Shown here: positions 18,105 through 26,839 of the stretch, in pieces
Position numbering within the stretch: the first letter of the stretch is position 1
Layout of the letters: every line of letters begins with the position of its first letter
From: Ilumatobacteraceae bacterium
Lineage (GTDB): Bacteria; Actinomycetota; Acidimicrobiia; Acidimicrobiales; Ilumatobacteraceae
Assembly (NCBI GenBank): GCA_025463305.1
Contig: JAOBWK010000012.1
Coordinates: 15,288 to 79,287 of the forward strand
DNA: 64,000 bases
Reading direction: 5' to 3'
Program-made: the position numbers and the translations under genes
Notes under the pieces: model-generated
The model's input: the letters and a program-made list of their open reading frames with translations, nothing else
Database searches by the model: none
Told to the model about the DNA's origin: nothing

Positions 18105-18978
18105 CGTCGCTGACCGGGTCGGCCTCTGGCGGACGGGTCCTGTTGGTCAGGCGTTCCAACCCGAGCCCGATCAAGTAGCCCGTCCCGACGATCGCCAGCC
18201 CGCCGAGCGCATCGAGGAAGTAGTGGTTGGCGGTGGCGACGATCACGGTGAGGGTGAGCAGCGGATAGGCGACGGCGAGGACCTTCGTGCGCTTGCGCTT
18301 GGCGAACCGGAGCAACACGAGCATGCACCACGTGCTCCAGCCGATGTGCAGGCTCGGCATCGCCGCGTACTGGTTGGACACGCTGTCGAGCTTCTTCGAG
18401 TCGAAGTTCCACAGCCCACCGACCTCGCGCAAGGTGTCCTCGAAGTGGTAGTCGGGCTGGTGCAGCTGCTCGGACAGCTCGCCGCCGCCGTAGCGGTAGC
18501 AGATCTCGTGCGCCGTGCCCGGGCCGCAGTCGTGGGCGTACGCGTTCAGCAGACGAGGGGGCATCAGTGGGAACAGCGCGAAGCCGATCAGGGCGAGCAC
18601 CGTGGTGGCCATCAGCGTGGTTCGCCAGCGCCCGAACTCCTCGCGCTTGGCGATGAACAGCCAGATCAGGATCCCCAGGGTGACGATGAAGTGCGCGGTG
18701 CCGTAGAAGATGTTGAAGAACTCGATGAACGGCGTGTCGAGGAACCAGCGCTGGATCGTCTGCTCGTGGAAGATCCGCAGGAACTTCTCGATCTTGATCA
18801 CGTCGACGGCGTTGTGGAACGCGTGGCGCGGCTCGTCGCCGATCTTCAGGTTGGCCGAGCCGAACTGGTTGCGGACGAAGCTGTAGACGAGGTAGACGAC
18901 GCCGATGACGACGATCTCCCGGACCCAAGGGATCAGCGAGCGCAGCTTGGAGGGCTGGTTCTCGACGGGCAGAGACAC
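18085..18978 (-). CDS. PAP2-superfamily membrane protein (second copy)
   Basis: This is a 297-residue multi-pass PAP2 protein from the GTG at 18978. The frame extends to 19101, but that part is an Arg/Ala-rich non-conserved stretch. Catalytic segments are AAMPSLHIGWSTW and ANHYFLDALGG, aligning with those of the copy at 15565. It belongs to the phosphatase/inositol phosphorylceramide synthase type. Its 3' end overlaps the start of the GT-C gene by 20 bases, so the two are probably one transcript. About 220 bases upstream, to 19201, hold no gene I can support. Confidence 0.8.
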   Translation of the reverse strand: MSLPVENQPSKLRSLIPWVREIVVIGVVYLVYSFVRNQFGSANLKIGDEPRHAFHNAVDVIKIEKFLRIFHEQTIQRWFLDTPFIEFFNIFYGTAHFIVTLGILIWLFIAKREEFGRWRTTLMATTVLALIGFALFPLMPPRLLNAYAHDCGPGTAHEICYRYGGGELSEQLHQPDYHFEDTLREVGGLWNFDSKKLDSVSNQYAAMPSLHIGWSTWCMLVLLRFAKRKRTKVLAVAYPLLTLTVIVATANHYFLDALGGLAIVGTGYLIGLGLERLTNRTRPPEADPVSDDAVLVN

Positions 18979-19201
18979 GAGCGTCAACTCTAGGTCGTCA
19001 GGCCGGATGACACTGCTCGAACGGCGCCGCGCCCGAGCCGGTGGGCGCTCCGTGTGGAGTGCCCGGCGCTGCCGGCGCCCCGCCGCTGGGGCGCCCGGCA
19101 ACGCCGAGCGCGCCGCGCACAGTCAGAGCCGTCATCTTGACCGCGCGCATGCGCATGGATGCTGTATCGGTCCAACCATGCGCCCGCTCAAGCGCGAACG
19201 C

Positions 19202-19585
19202 TCAGACGGTCTTGCCCATGAACCGTTCGACGTCGACCATCACCCGGGTGACCTTGCCGGCGGCGACCAGCCCGCGGTTGTCGTTCACCGACACCGCGAA
19301 GGTGAGCCGGCGGCCCTCGATGTGCTTCAGGAACGCCTCGGCGGTCACCTCGTGCCCGACAGCGGTCGGTTGCAGGTGATCGAGCTGGACGCGCATGCCG
19401 ACGGTGGTGATGCCGGGCGGCAGGCGATCCCCGATGGCGGCGATCGCCGCCTGCTCGCAGAGCGCGACCATGCACGGCGTCGCGAACACCGGGACCGACC
19501 CGGTGCCGTGCGAGAGCGCGGTGTCGGCGTCGGCGACGGTCACCCGTGCCTCCCCGCGGAGGCCGACCTCGATCACGTGCGCCAT
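19202..19585 (-). CDS. Hot-dog thioesterase of the FlK (fluoroacetyl-CoA thioesterase) type
   Basis: This is a compact 127-residue single-domain hot-dog protein. The segment VFATPCMVALCEQAA holds the Thr and Glu eight residues apart, and VQLDHLQPTAVGH holds the His, the three positions used as the catalytic triad in FlK. Relatives are mostly general acyl-CoA thioesterases; fluoroacetate chemistry is not implied. It is monocistronic, divergent from tldD. Confidence 0.8.
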   Translation of the reverse strand: MAHVIEVGLRGEARVTVADADTALSHGTGSVPVFATPCMVALCEQAAIAAIGDRLPPGITTVGMRVQLDHLQPTAVGHEVTAEAFLKHIEGRRLTFAVSVNDNRGLVAAGKVTRVMVDVERFMGKTV

Positions 19586-19636
19586 AGGGGTGCGAGGTTA
19601 GCCAGGTTGGGAGAACTGGAGGAATCTTCGCGTCGT

Positions 19637-19642
19637 TAGGCT
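19637..19642 (+). promoter_or_regulatory. Putative -10 element for tldD (leaderless)
   Basis: TAGGCT ends 7 bases before the GTG at 19650, with no ribosome-binding site between, matching leaderless promoter spacing. Confidence 0.5.
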
Positions 19643-19649
19643 GAACTGC

Positions 19650-21041
19650 GTGATCGATCAGGACGTGTTGGAACGAGTGCTCGGAACAGCTCTGCGCGGT
19701 GGCGGTGACTTCGCCGAGGTCTACGCCGAGGACAAGTCGTCCACTTCCGCCGGCCTCGACGACGGTCGGGTCGAGCAGGTCACCAGCGGGCGCGATCGCG
19801 GCGCGGGCATCCGCGTCGTCCGTGGCGACACCACCGGTTTCGCGTACACGGCCGACCTCAGCGAGGCCGGGCTGCTGGCTGCCGCGCAGGCCGCAGGAGC
19901 CGTCGCCGCCCACGGCGGCGGAGGCACGCGCACCGTCGCACTCGACCGCTCGGCGCCGCATCCGGTGAACACCGTGGCCATCTACCCCGACACCGTCGGC
20001 AAGGCCGCCAAGGTCGCGCTGCTGCAGCGCGTCGACGAAGCGGCTCGTTCGGCCGGGGGCGCCATCGGCCAGGTCTCGGCCGGCTACGGCGACAGCCGCA
20101 AGCGGATCATCGTCGCCAACAGCGACGGGCTGCTGGCAGAGGACGAGCAGGTGCGTCACCTGCTGCGGATCAGCGTGGTGGCCAACGGCGACGCCGGCAT
20201 GCAGACCGGGTTCGAATCGCTCGGTCACACCATCGGGTTCGAGGTGTTCGACAGCAACGACGTCGAAGAGCTCGCCCGTCGCGCCGCCCAGCAGGCCATC
20301 ACCAAGCTCCGGGCCAGGCCCGCACCGAGCGGCTCCATCCCGGTCGTCATCAAGGCCGGCAGCGGTGGCGTGCTGTTCCACGAGGCGTGCGGTCACGGGC
20401 TCGAGGCCGACCTCGTCGCGAAGAGCTCCAGCGTGTACGCGGGCAAGGTCGGCCAGCAGGTGGCGTCGCCGTTGGTGACCCTGGTCGACGACGGCACGAT
20501 GCCCGGCGAGTGGGGTGCCATCGGCATCGACGACGAGGGGCATGCCAGCCAGTACAACGAGCTGATCAAGGACGGCGTGCTCACCGACTACATGTGGGAC
20601 CACCTCCGTGCCCGCAAGGAAGGCCACGCGCACAGCGGCAACGGCCGCCGGCAGAGCTACATGCATCTGCCGATGGTGCGGATGACGAACACCTACGTGC
20701 TCAACGGCACCGAGGCGCCGGAGGACATCATCCGCGACACGCCGAACGGTGTGTACGTCGCCAAGCTCGGCGGCGGCAGCGTCAACACCGCCACCGGCGA
20801 CTTCGTGTTCGGCATGACCGAGGCCTACCTGATCGAGAACGGCGAGATCACCGAGCCGCTGCGCGAGGGCAACCTGATCGGCAACGGTCCGCAGGTGCTG
20901 CGCGACATCGAGCGGCTGGGCAACGACTTCGCGATGGGCAACCCGGGCACGTGCGGCAAGGATGGCCAGGGCGTTCCGGTCGGCGACGGCCAGCCGACGT
21001 TGCGGGTCAAGACGATGACCATCGGGGGGACCGCCGCGTGA
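19650..21041 (+). CDS. tldD: TldD-type metalloprotease subunit
   Basis: This 463-residue protein contains the zinc motif HExxxH as HEACGH at residues 244-249, in the context FHEACGHGLEADL. In the characterised system TldD and TldE form a heterodimer that degrades unfolded peptides and removes leader peptides from some modified peptides (for example microcin B17). The next gene encodes the partner and overlaps by 4 bases, so the pair is translationally coupled. No peptide natural-product genes are adjacent, so a housekeeping peptidase role is more likely. Confidence 0.93.
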   Translation: MIDQDVLERVLGTALRGGGDFAEVYAEDKSSTSAGLDDGRVEQVTSGRDRGAGIRVVRGDTTGFAYTADLSEAGLLAAAQAAGAVAAHGGGGTRTVALDRSAPHPVNTVAIYPDTVGKAAKVALLQRVDEAARSAGGAIGQVSAGYGDSRKRIIVANSDGLLAEDEQVRHLLRISVVANGDAGMQTGFESLGHTIGFEVFDSNDVEELARRAAQQAITKLRARPAPSGSIPVVIKAGSGGVLFHEACGHGLEADLVAKSSSVYAGKVGQQVASPLVTLVDDGTMPGEWGAIGIDDEGHASQYNELIKDGVLTDYMWDHLRARKEGHAHSGNGRRQSYMHLPMVRMTNTYVLNGTEAPEDIIRDTPNGVYVAKLGGGSVNTATGDFVFGMTEAYLIENGEITEPLREGNLIGNGPQVLRDIERLGNDFAMGNPGTCGKDGQGVPVGDGQPTLRVKTMTIGGTAA

Positions 21042-22405
21042 GCACAGCCACCGACAACGTGATCTCCCCGGCTCTGCAGGCGATCGCCGACCGCGTCATC
21101 GCCCAGGCCGGCAAGGGCGAGCACATCGAGGCCTACGTCTCGCGTGGGCAGGAGACCGACATCCGGGTGTACGAGGGCGAGGTCGAGCACTTCGTCAGCG
21201 CGCAGAGCGAGGGCATCGGCATCCGCGTCATCCGCGATGGCCGCACCGGCTTCGCCTACGCCGGCACGCTCGACGACGCGGCTGTGGCCTCGGTGCTCGC
21301 GGAGGCCCGCGACAACGTCGCGTTCGGCACCCCGGACGAGTGGGCGGGCTTGGCCGAGGCCGACGGTGTGCCCGTGGTTGCCCAGCAGCTGTGGAACGAC
21401 GCGCTCGCGGCGTATCCCACCGATCGCAAGATCGAGCTCGCCAAGGAGCTCGAGCGGCTCACCCGCGCCGCCGATCCCCGGGTGCGTGTCGACGACTCCA
21501 ACTACAGCGACGCGTCCGGCGAAGCAGCCGTGGCGTCCACCAACGGCATCCGGGTCAGCGGACGCGAGAACGGGTGCTACTGCTCGGTCGGCACCCTCGC
21601 CGACGACGGCGACGAGACCCAGACCGGCTTCGGGTTCGCGGTCGGCCGTTCACCCGAGGAGTTCGACCTCGCCAAGGCGGCACGCGAAGCCGCCGACCGC
21701 GCCACCCGCCTGCTCGGCGCGGTGAAGCCGGCGTCGAAGAAGATCACGGTGGTCCTCGATCCGTACGTGACAGCCCAGTTCCTCGGGGTGCTGAGCAGCG
21801 CGCTGAACGGCGAGAACGTGGCCAAGGGCCGCAGCCTGTTCGCCAACCGGGTCGGCGAGTCCGTGGCCTCCCCGCTGTTCACGCTCGTCGACGACCCCAC
21901 CAACCCGAAGGCGTACACCGCCACCGACATCGACGGCGAGGGCCTCGCCGCGCGGCGAAACGCGCTCATCGAGAACGGTGTGCTGCAGGGGTTCGTGCAC
22001 TCCTCGTACAGCGCTCGCCGCGCCGGCACCACCAGCACCGGCAACGCCGTCCGCGGCGGCTTCAAGGGCACGCCGGGCGTCGGTTGCCTGGCGATGCAGC
22101 TGCAGCCGGGCACGCGCTCGCAGGCCGAGCTGATCGCCGACGTCGACGACGGCGTGCTGATCCAGAGCGTGCAGGGCCTGCACAGCGGCGTGAACGCGAT
22201 CTCCGGCGACTTCTCGACGGGCGCCTCCGGACTGCTGATCAGCAATGGCCAGCTGGGCGGCCCCGTGCGCGAGTTCACCATCGCCTCCACGTTGCAGCGG
22301 ATGCTGCACGACATCGTCGAGATCGGCGGCGACGTGGATTGGCTGCCGATGCGTGCGACGGGCGTCAGCCTCGTCATCAGCGACCTGACGATGAGCGGTG
22401 CCTGA
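21038..22405 (+). CDS. pmbA: TldE/PmbA-type partner subunit
   Basis: This 455-residue protein is homologous in fold to TldD but lacks the HExxxH motif, as expected for the non-catalytic TldE/PmbA subunit. Recognisable stretches are FVSAQSEGIGIRVIRDGRTGFAY near the N-terminus and GVNAISGDFSTGASG near the C-terminus. The GTG start overlaps the tldD stop (GTGA). The protein is expected to pair with TldD to build the protease chamber. Confidence 0.9.
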   Translation: MSTATDNVISPALQAIADRVIAQAGKGEHIEAYVSRGQETDIRVYEGEVEHFVSAQSEGIGIRVIRDGRTGFAYAGTLDDAAVASVLAEARDNVAFGTPDEWAGLAEADGVPVVAQQLWNDALAAYPTDRKIELAKELERLTRAADPRVRVDDSNYSDASGEAAVASTNGIRVSGRENGCYCSVGTLADDGDETQTGFGFAVGRSPEEFDLAKAAREAADRATRLLGAVKPASKKITVVLDPYVTAQFLGVLSSALNGENVAKGRSLFANRVGESVASPLFTLVDDPTNPKAYTATDIDGEGLAARRNALIENGVLQGFVHSSYSARRAGTTSTGNAVRGGFKGTPGVGCLAMQLQPGTRSQAELIADVDDGVLIQSVQGLHSGVNAISGDFSTGASGLLISNGQLGGPVREFTIASTLQRMLHDIVEIGGDVDWLPMRATGVSLVISDLTMSGA

Positions 22406-22418
22406 GAAGAGTGCCGGT

Positions 22419-23357
22419 ATGACGGCCCTCGTCCCGGTGGTCGACCTCGCCGCTGATCCGGCCGTCGTCGCCGCACAGATCGGTGAGGCCTGCGCCCGGA
22501 TCGGCTTCTTCCAGATCGTCCACCACGGTGTGGCCGACGACATCGTCGACGCCGGGTGGGCCTCGACGCGCGCGTTCTTCGACGAGCCGCTCGACATCCG
22601 CCAGTCCGTCGCGGTCCCGCACGCCGGCTATCCGTACGGCTACATCGGCTTCGAGGTCGAGGCGTTGGCGTCGTCATTGGGCGACGTCACCCCGCCCGAT
22701 CGAAAGCACACCTACTCCTTCGGTCCGCTCGACGCTCCGGCCGTCACCCCGTCGGATCCGGACGAGATCTGGGTGCGCTCGCCCAACCGCTGGCCGTCGG
22801 CGCGGGCCGGGTTCCGCGAAGCGCTCGAGCGGTACTACCGGGCGATGGCCGACCTCGCCGCCGAGCTCCTCGGGCACATGGCCGTCGCCCTCGACCTCGC
22901 GCCGAAGTACTTCGCGCCGATGATCGATCGCCACGTCAGCGCGCTGCGCTGCCTCGACTACCCGGCCCTCGACACCGCACCACTGCCCGGCCAGCTCCGC
23001 GCCGGCGCGCACACCGACTACGGCACGCTCACGATCCTGCGCACCGCGCCGGGCAGCAACGGTCTGCAGGCCCAGGACGTGTCGGGGACCTGGACGCCGA
23101 TCATGGCCGAGGCCGGCGGGTTCGTGGTCAACATCGGCGACAGCCTCGCCCAGTGGACCAACGACCGTTGGCGCTCGACGATGCACCGCGTCGTCGAGCC
23201 GCCCGATGCCGAGCGCCGCACCTCGATGGCGTTCTTCCACAACGCCAACTGGGATGCCCGGATCGAGTGCCTGCCGGGTGCCGGCGAGCCGAAGTACGCG
23301 CCCGTCCTCGCCGGACGACACCTGATGAGCAAGTTCCACCGCACCGTCGGTGCGTGA
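22419..23357 (+). CDS. Isopenicillin-N-synthase-like 2-oxoglutarate/Fe(II) oxygenase
   Basis: This is a non-haem iron dioxygenase of about 312 residues. The N-terminal DIOX_N domain (GFFQIVHHGV) is followed by the 2OG-FeII domain with HTDYGTLTIL (His and Asp ligands), MHRVVEPP (distal His) and RRTSMAFF (RxS, 2-oxoglutarate binding). The family includes IPNS-like enzymes, gibberellin oxidases and flavonoid synthases; the substrate here is unknown. I chose the ATG at 22419 with a purine-rich upstream stretch; a GTG at 22398 overlaps pmbA. It probably follows pmbA in one transcript. Confidence 0.85.
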   Translation: MTALVPVVDLAADPAVVAAQIGEACARIGFFQIVHHGVADDIVDAGWASTRAFFDEPLDIRQSVAVPHAGYPYGYIGFEVEALASSLGDVTPPDRKHTYSFGPLDAPAVTPSDPDEIWVRSPNRWPSARAGFREALERYYRAMADLAAELLGHMAVALDLAPKYFAPMIDRHVSALRCLDYPALDTAPLPGQLRAGAHTDYGTLTILRTAPGSNGLQAQDVSGTWTPIMAEAGGFVVNIGDSLAQWTNDRWRSTMHRVVEPPDAERRTSMAFFHNANWDARIECLPGAGEPKYAPVLAGRHLMSKFHRTVGA

Positions 23358-23359
23358 GC

Positions 23360-23385
23360 CCGCCGGAGGCTCAGTTGGCCGGCGG
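23360..23385. terminator. Hairpin between convergent genes
   Basis: CCGCCGG and CCGGCGG form a perfect 7-bp stem with a 12-base loop in the 36-base gap between the oxygenase stop and the Pr6Pr gene stop. It could end transcription from either side, although no T-tract follows. Confidence 0.4.
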
Positions 23386-23393
23386 ACCGTTCG

Positions 23394-24080
23394 TCAGGCC
23401 GTGGACGGATTGGTGGTGCGCCCGTGGGGCAGCCGCTCGTCCAGCGCGAGTGCGCCGAACGCGAGCGCCAGGAACAGCACCGCCACCAGTGCGCAGCGCA
23501 GCATTGCGACCGCGTAGCCGTGGATCTCGACGTTCATGAACGGATAGGCGTAGTAGTGCGCACCCGTGCGCGTGGTCGCGACGGCGCCGTACACGAGTGC
23601 GTAACCGAGCCAGCACAACGGTGCGATCACCGACCGGGTGACGATGCCCCGGTCGGGCTGACAGCGTGGCCCGAACACCAACCAGCCGAGCACGGTGAGG
23701 ATCGGCGAGAGGGTGTGCAGCAAGAAGTCGGCGACAGCGTCCCAGCCGGTGAGCTCCTGGAGACTGCTCAGCGCGAGGTGGAACACGATGCCGGTGACGG
23801 CGATGCACAGCACGGCGTCGAGGCGGAGGATGCGGAACACCCGCGACGTGCGGTCGGGGCGGGCGGCGAGCATGCCCGTGGTGATCGCGACGGCGATGTT
23901 CGACTGCACGGTGAAGAAGCTGAAGAAGTTGAGGATCCGAGCCGGTGTGTGCTCGAACATCGCCGTCGCCGGGTCCTTGCCGATCACCAGGATCAACTGC
24001 AGCACGAGGCCGACGGTGACGGCCAACGACGTGATGCCGAAGCAGACCCGCGCGTTCCGGTTGGTGATCACGCGGCGCAT
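23394..24080 (-). CDS. Pr6Pr-family membrane protein
   Basis: This is a 228-residue membrane protein with about six helices, starting at the ATG at 24080. Characteristic stretches are FFSFFTVQSNIAVA in helix 2 and the WLVFGPRC region in the middle. Function of the family is unknown. The frame is open to 24137, but that extension is polar and arginine-rich. It is not clearly in an operon. Confidence 0.75.
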   Translation of the reverse strand: MRRVITNRNARVCFGITSLAVTVGLVLQLILVIGKDPATAMFEHTPARILNFFSFFTVQSNIAVAITTGMLAARPDRTSRVFRILRLDAVLCIAVTGIVFHLALSSLQELTGWDAVADFLLHTLSPILTVLGWLVFGPRCQPDRGIVTRSVIAPLCWLGYALVYGAVATTRTGAHYYAYPFMNVEIHGYAVAMLRCALVAVLFLALAFGALALDERLPHGRTTNPSTA

Positions 24081-24181
24081 GCTACGTGGCCGAAAACGCG
24101 CACCGGCCGATGCAGTGCCCCGCGTGGAGCGCTGCACCGGCCGGGATCACCGGAAGTCCGGTGAAGTTCGTGTGCGGAGGA

Positions 24182-24622
24182 TCAGCCTGCCGAGGTGGCG
24201 CAGGCGGCAGCCTTCGGGCTGAGCGCCTCACCGGCCGCGCTGAGCGTCGGGTTGCCGGCGGGGCCGGCGTCGACGATGAGCTTGGCGTCGGCATCCGACA
24301 GCTGGGCGATGACGGCCTTGAGGCACGACGCGTCGAGCGTGACGCCAGCCGCGGCAGCACCCTGGATGCTGATCGTGAGGGCTTGGGCCTGCTCGGCGCT
24401 GAGGCCGGTGGTGTCGACGCTGGCGGCGGTGGCCGTCGAGCCGCCGGTCGCCGTGGAGGCGGCCGTCGTGTCGGAGGTGGCGGTGGAGCCGGCGGTCGAG
24501 ACCGCGGTGGTCACGGCCGTTGAGTCGGCGGTGGTGGTGGCGGTGGTCTTCTTGTCGCTGCCGCAGGAGGCGGCTGCGAACAGCAGGCCGATCACCATCG
24601 AGCTTGTCATCAAACGCTTCAT
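24182..24622 (-). CDS. Small secreted lipoprotein, unknown function (copy A)
   Basis: This 146-residue protein has a lipoprotein signal (MKRLMTSSMVIGLLFAAASC), a long Thr/Ser/Ala linker (about residues 25-65) and a compact C-terminal domain. The domain contains ASCLKAVIAQLSDADAKLI and ends with ACATSAG. Two cysteines in that domain may pair. A related lipoprotein lies directly upstream (24773-25207), so this is a tandem pair. I do not recognise the family. Confidence 0.7.
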   Translation of the reverse strand: MKRLMTSSMVIGLLFAAASCGSDKKTTATTTADSTAVTTAVSTAGSTATSDTTAASTATGGSTATAASVDTTGLSAEQAQALTISIQGAAAAGVTLDASCLKAVIAQLSDADAKLIVDAGPAGNPTLSAAGEALSPKAAACATSAG

Positions 24623-24772
24623 GTGTGTCTCACTGTTCCTTGTTCACGGGAGCCGACGCTGAGTGGTCGACGCGCCACCCTAACCGGGCACCAGGTGAAA
24701 CGGGCAGCGGGGCGCAGCGCTCGACCTGCGGCTCCGGCAGATCGTCTTGACGATCCGCAGAGGATCGGCCGT

Positions 24773-25207
24773 TCAGCCGGTCGTGCGCGAGGTGGTGGTC
24801 GCGGTGTCGGTGGCGTCGGTGTTTCCGCCGCCGATCGTGGTGGTGGTGGCCGGGATGACGCATGCCTTCACGGCTGCCGCGAGCGTCGAGCCCTGCGCGC
24901 TCAGGATGGGCTCGGCGTTGGGATGCGTCGCGGCGTTCGTGTTGGCGTCGTTGATCAGCTTGGCGTCGGCCTCGCTGAAGTGAGCCCCGACGGACACCAG
25001 GCAGTCGTGGTCGATCTTCAGCCCGACGGCGAGGGCATCCGCATTGGTGATGTCGACGACTCGATGCTGGAGGGATGTCAGCGTCGCCTCGTCCACGTGC
25101 GGGAAGCTCGGGGCCGTGGTGGATGCCGGCGCCGCGGAGTCGCTGCCGCACGACACCGCGATGATCGCCAACCCGACCAGGACCACACTCGACATCGACC
25201 GCTTCAC
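24773..25207 (-). CDS. Small secreted lipoprotein, unknown function (copy B)
   Basis: This 144-residue protein starts with GTG (VKRSMSSVVLVGL) and has a lipobox ending AVSC. The domain contains HDCLVSVGAHFSEADAKLI, which lines up with ASCLKAVIAQLSDADAKLI of copy A, and later LSAQGSTLAAAVKACV against LSAAGEALSPKAAACA. The Thr-rich stretch is at the C-terminus here, whereas in copy A it is at the N-terminus. The frame is open far upstream but overlaps the RmlD-like gene in another frame. Function unknown. Confidence 0.68.
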   Translation of the reverse strand: MKRSMSSVVLVGLAIIAVSCGSDSAAPASTTAPSFPHVDEATLTSLQHRVVDITNADALAVGLKIDHDCLVSVGAHFSEADAKLINDANTNAATHPNAEPILSAQGSTLAAAVKACVIPATTTTIGGGNTDATDTATTTSRTTG

Positions 25208-25248
25208 GGCGGACAACGTAGCGGCCCGCCCGGTCGTTCGAACGGCGG

Positions 25249-26058
25249 TCAGCGCAGTGCGTCGGCGACGCGACGTACGGTGAAGCCCAGGCGGGCGGCC
25301 GTCGACGAGTCGAGTGCGATGCGGGCCGGCCTGTCCAGCCCCGAGCCGGCGATCGTCGTCGTGTGGAGCAGGTTCGGGTTCATGCCCAGCCAGCGCGCGA
25401 TCGCGATGGCGAGGTCGGCCCGGCTGAGCACCTCCGGTCCGCCGACGTGCAACGGTCCGCTGACCTCGGGCATCGATGCCAGCCGGGCGAGCGCGGCGGC
25501 GACGTCTGCTGCATGAGCCGGGCAGCGGAACTCGTCGGTGAAGAACGCCATCGACGTCTCGCCGCGAAGGGCACGCTGGACGTCGAGCTGCACGGGTGCG
25601 AGGAACTCGGTCGCGTACAGCAGTGACGTGCGCACGATCGCAGCCGACGGTGCGAGCGCCGCGACAGCCTGCTCGGCCTCTGCCTTCATCCGCCCGTAGT
25701 CCGTGATCGCGAACGGCTCGTCGCGCTCGGTGTAGGGCGCCGGCCGGCCGGCGAACACGACGTCGGTGGACATGTGCACGAGGCGCGCCCCGCAGGCCAT
25801 CGCGGCCTCGGCCACGTTCCGGCTGCCGTCGACGACGGTGCGCCGATCGTCGCGGGTGTAGGCGAGGTGCACCACGGCCGCCGGCTTCCACTCGGTGATC
25901 ATGTCGATGACGGCATCGCGGCGGCGGATGTCGAGCGAGTGCGAACCCGGGGCGACGATGTCCCAGCGCTCGGCCGCTGGGCTGCGCTGGAGGTGGCGCC
26001 CGAGCAAACCGTTGGCACCGGTGATGAACATCAACTTCGCGCGTCGTCGCAGTGCCAC
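25249..26058 (-). CDS. RmlD-like NAD-dependent sugar nucleotide reductase/epimerase
   Basis: This is a 269-residue extended SDR of the dTDP-4-dehydrorhamnose reductase type. It has the Rossmann motif FITGANGLLGRH, STDVVFAG for the Ser position, and YGRMKAEAE with the YxxxK catalytic pair. The substrate could be dTDP-4-keto-rhamnose, but no other dTDP-sugar genes are present here. The start is GTG at 26058 or ATG at 26031; both keep the Rossmann strand. It is divergent from the PHP gene. Confidence 0.82.
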   Translation of the reverse strand: MALRRRAKLMFITGANGLLGRHLQRSPAAERWDIVAPGSHSLDIRRRDAVIDMITEWKPAAVVHLAYTRDDRRTVVDGSRNVAEAAMACGARLVHMSTDVVFAGRPAPYTERDEPFAITDYGRMKAEAEQAVAALAPSAAIVRTSLLYATEFLAPVQLDVQRALRGETSMAFFTDEFRCPAHAADVAAALARLASMPEVSGPLHVGGPEVLSRADLAIAIARWLGMNPNLLHTTTIAGSGLDRPARIALDSSTAARLGFTVRRVADALR

Positions 26059-26104
26059 GCGCCCGATGATGTCACGTCGCTGCGCGGGACCGAGGCGTCG
26101 GCGG

Positions 26105-26110
26105 TACCTT
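26105..26110 (+). promoter_or_regulatory. Putative -10 element for the PHP gene (leaderless)
   Basis: TACCTT ends 6 bases before the ATG at 26117, with only CGCGGG between. The layout is that of a leaderless promoter. Confidence 0.45.
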
Positions 26111-26116
26111 CGCGGG

Positions 26117-26830
26117 ATGCCGATGCCACACCCCGACGCGGTCGTCCGGCATCCGCACCTCGCCCCGGCAGTGCCGGCCGGATGGGTTCGAGTCGACATG
26201 CACAGCCACACGATGTGGAGCGGCGATTCGACCACCACCCCGGACGAGATCCACGCGGCGGTCGTGGCCGCCGGCATCGACGTGCTGTGCGTGACCGACC
26301 ACAACGCCATCAAGGGCGCGGTCGAGCTCGCCGCGAGGCTGCCGTGCCGCGTCGTGGTGGGCGAGGAGCTGAAGACCCATGCCGGTGAGATCATCGGGCT
26401 GTTCCTCCGCGAACGGATCCCGATCGGGGTGCAGCCGCGCGAGGCGGCCACGCTGATCCGCGACCAGGGAGGCGTCGTGTACGTGCCCCACCCGTTCGAT
26501 CCCATGCGCCGCAACCTCGCCGAGCCGGCGTTGCGCGACCTGGCCGAGGCCGGATTGCTCGACGCCATCGAGGTGCTCAACGCGAAGACGTCGCTGGCGT
26601 CGCTGAACCGCCGCGCCGCCGAGTTCGCCGACGAGTTCGACCTCGCCGGCGGCGCTGGCAGCGATGCCCACGTGCCGCTCGCGCTCGGAGCCGCGTATGT
26701 CGAGATGCCCGACTTCGACGGCCCGGACGACTTCCTCGCCAAGCTGCGCATCGCTCGCCCGGTCGGGCACCACTGGGACGAAGCCCGGCCGTGGAGCCCG
26801 CGCATCGTGCCCAGCACCACCGTCGAGTAG
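26117..26830 (+). CDS. PHP-domain metal-dependent phosphoesterase
   Basis: This 237-residue protein of the PHP fold has DMHSHTMWSGDS (the first HxH metal pair), VTDHNAIKGA, GEELKTHAGEIIG, and later YVPHPFDP and GGAGSDAHVP, the expected set of His/Asp/Glu metal ligands. Stand-alone PHP proteins include 5'-3' nucleases of the RNase AM type and nucleotide phosphatases, so the substrate is open. It is a single gene, convergent with the SAF-domain gene. Confidence 0.85.
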   Translation: MPMPHPDAVVRHPHLAPAVPAGWVRVDMHSHTMWSGDSTTTPDEIHAAVVAAGIDVLCVTDHNAIKGAVELAARLPCRVVVGEELKTHAGEIIGLFLRERIPIGVQPREAATLIRDQGGVVYVPHPFDPMRRNLAEPALRDLAEAGLLDAIEVLNAKTSLASLNRRAAEFADEFDLAGGAGSDAHVPLALGAAYVEMPDFDGPDDFLAKLRIARPVGHHWDEARPWSPRIVPSTTVE

Positions 26831-26839
26831 GCGCGGCGG

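Noticed and set aside
19202..19585. Fluoroacetate resistance
   Set aside because: The FlK triad is present, but most relatives are general thioesterases and no fluorometabolite genes are nearby.
19650..22405. Peptide natural-product (RiPP) cluster around TldD/TldE
   Set aside because: No precursor, cyclodehydratase or exporter gene is adjacent; TldD/E pairs are widely housekeeping.
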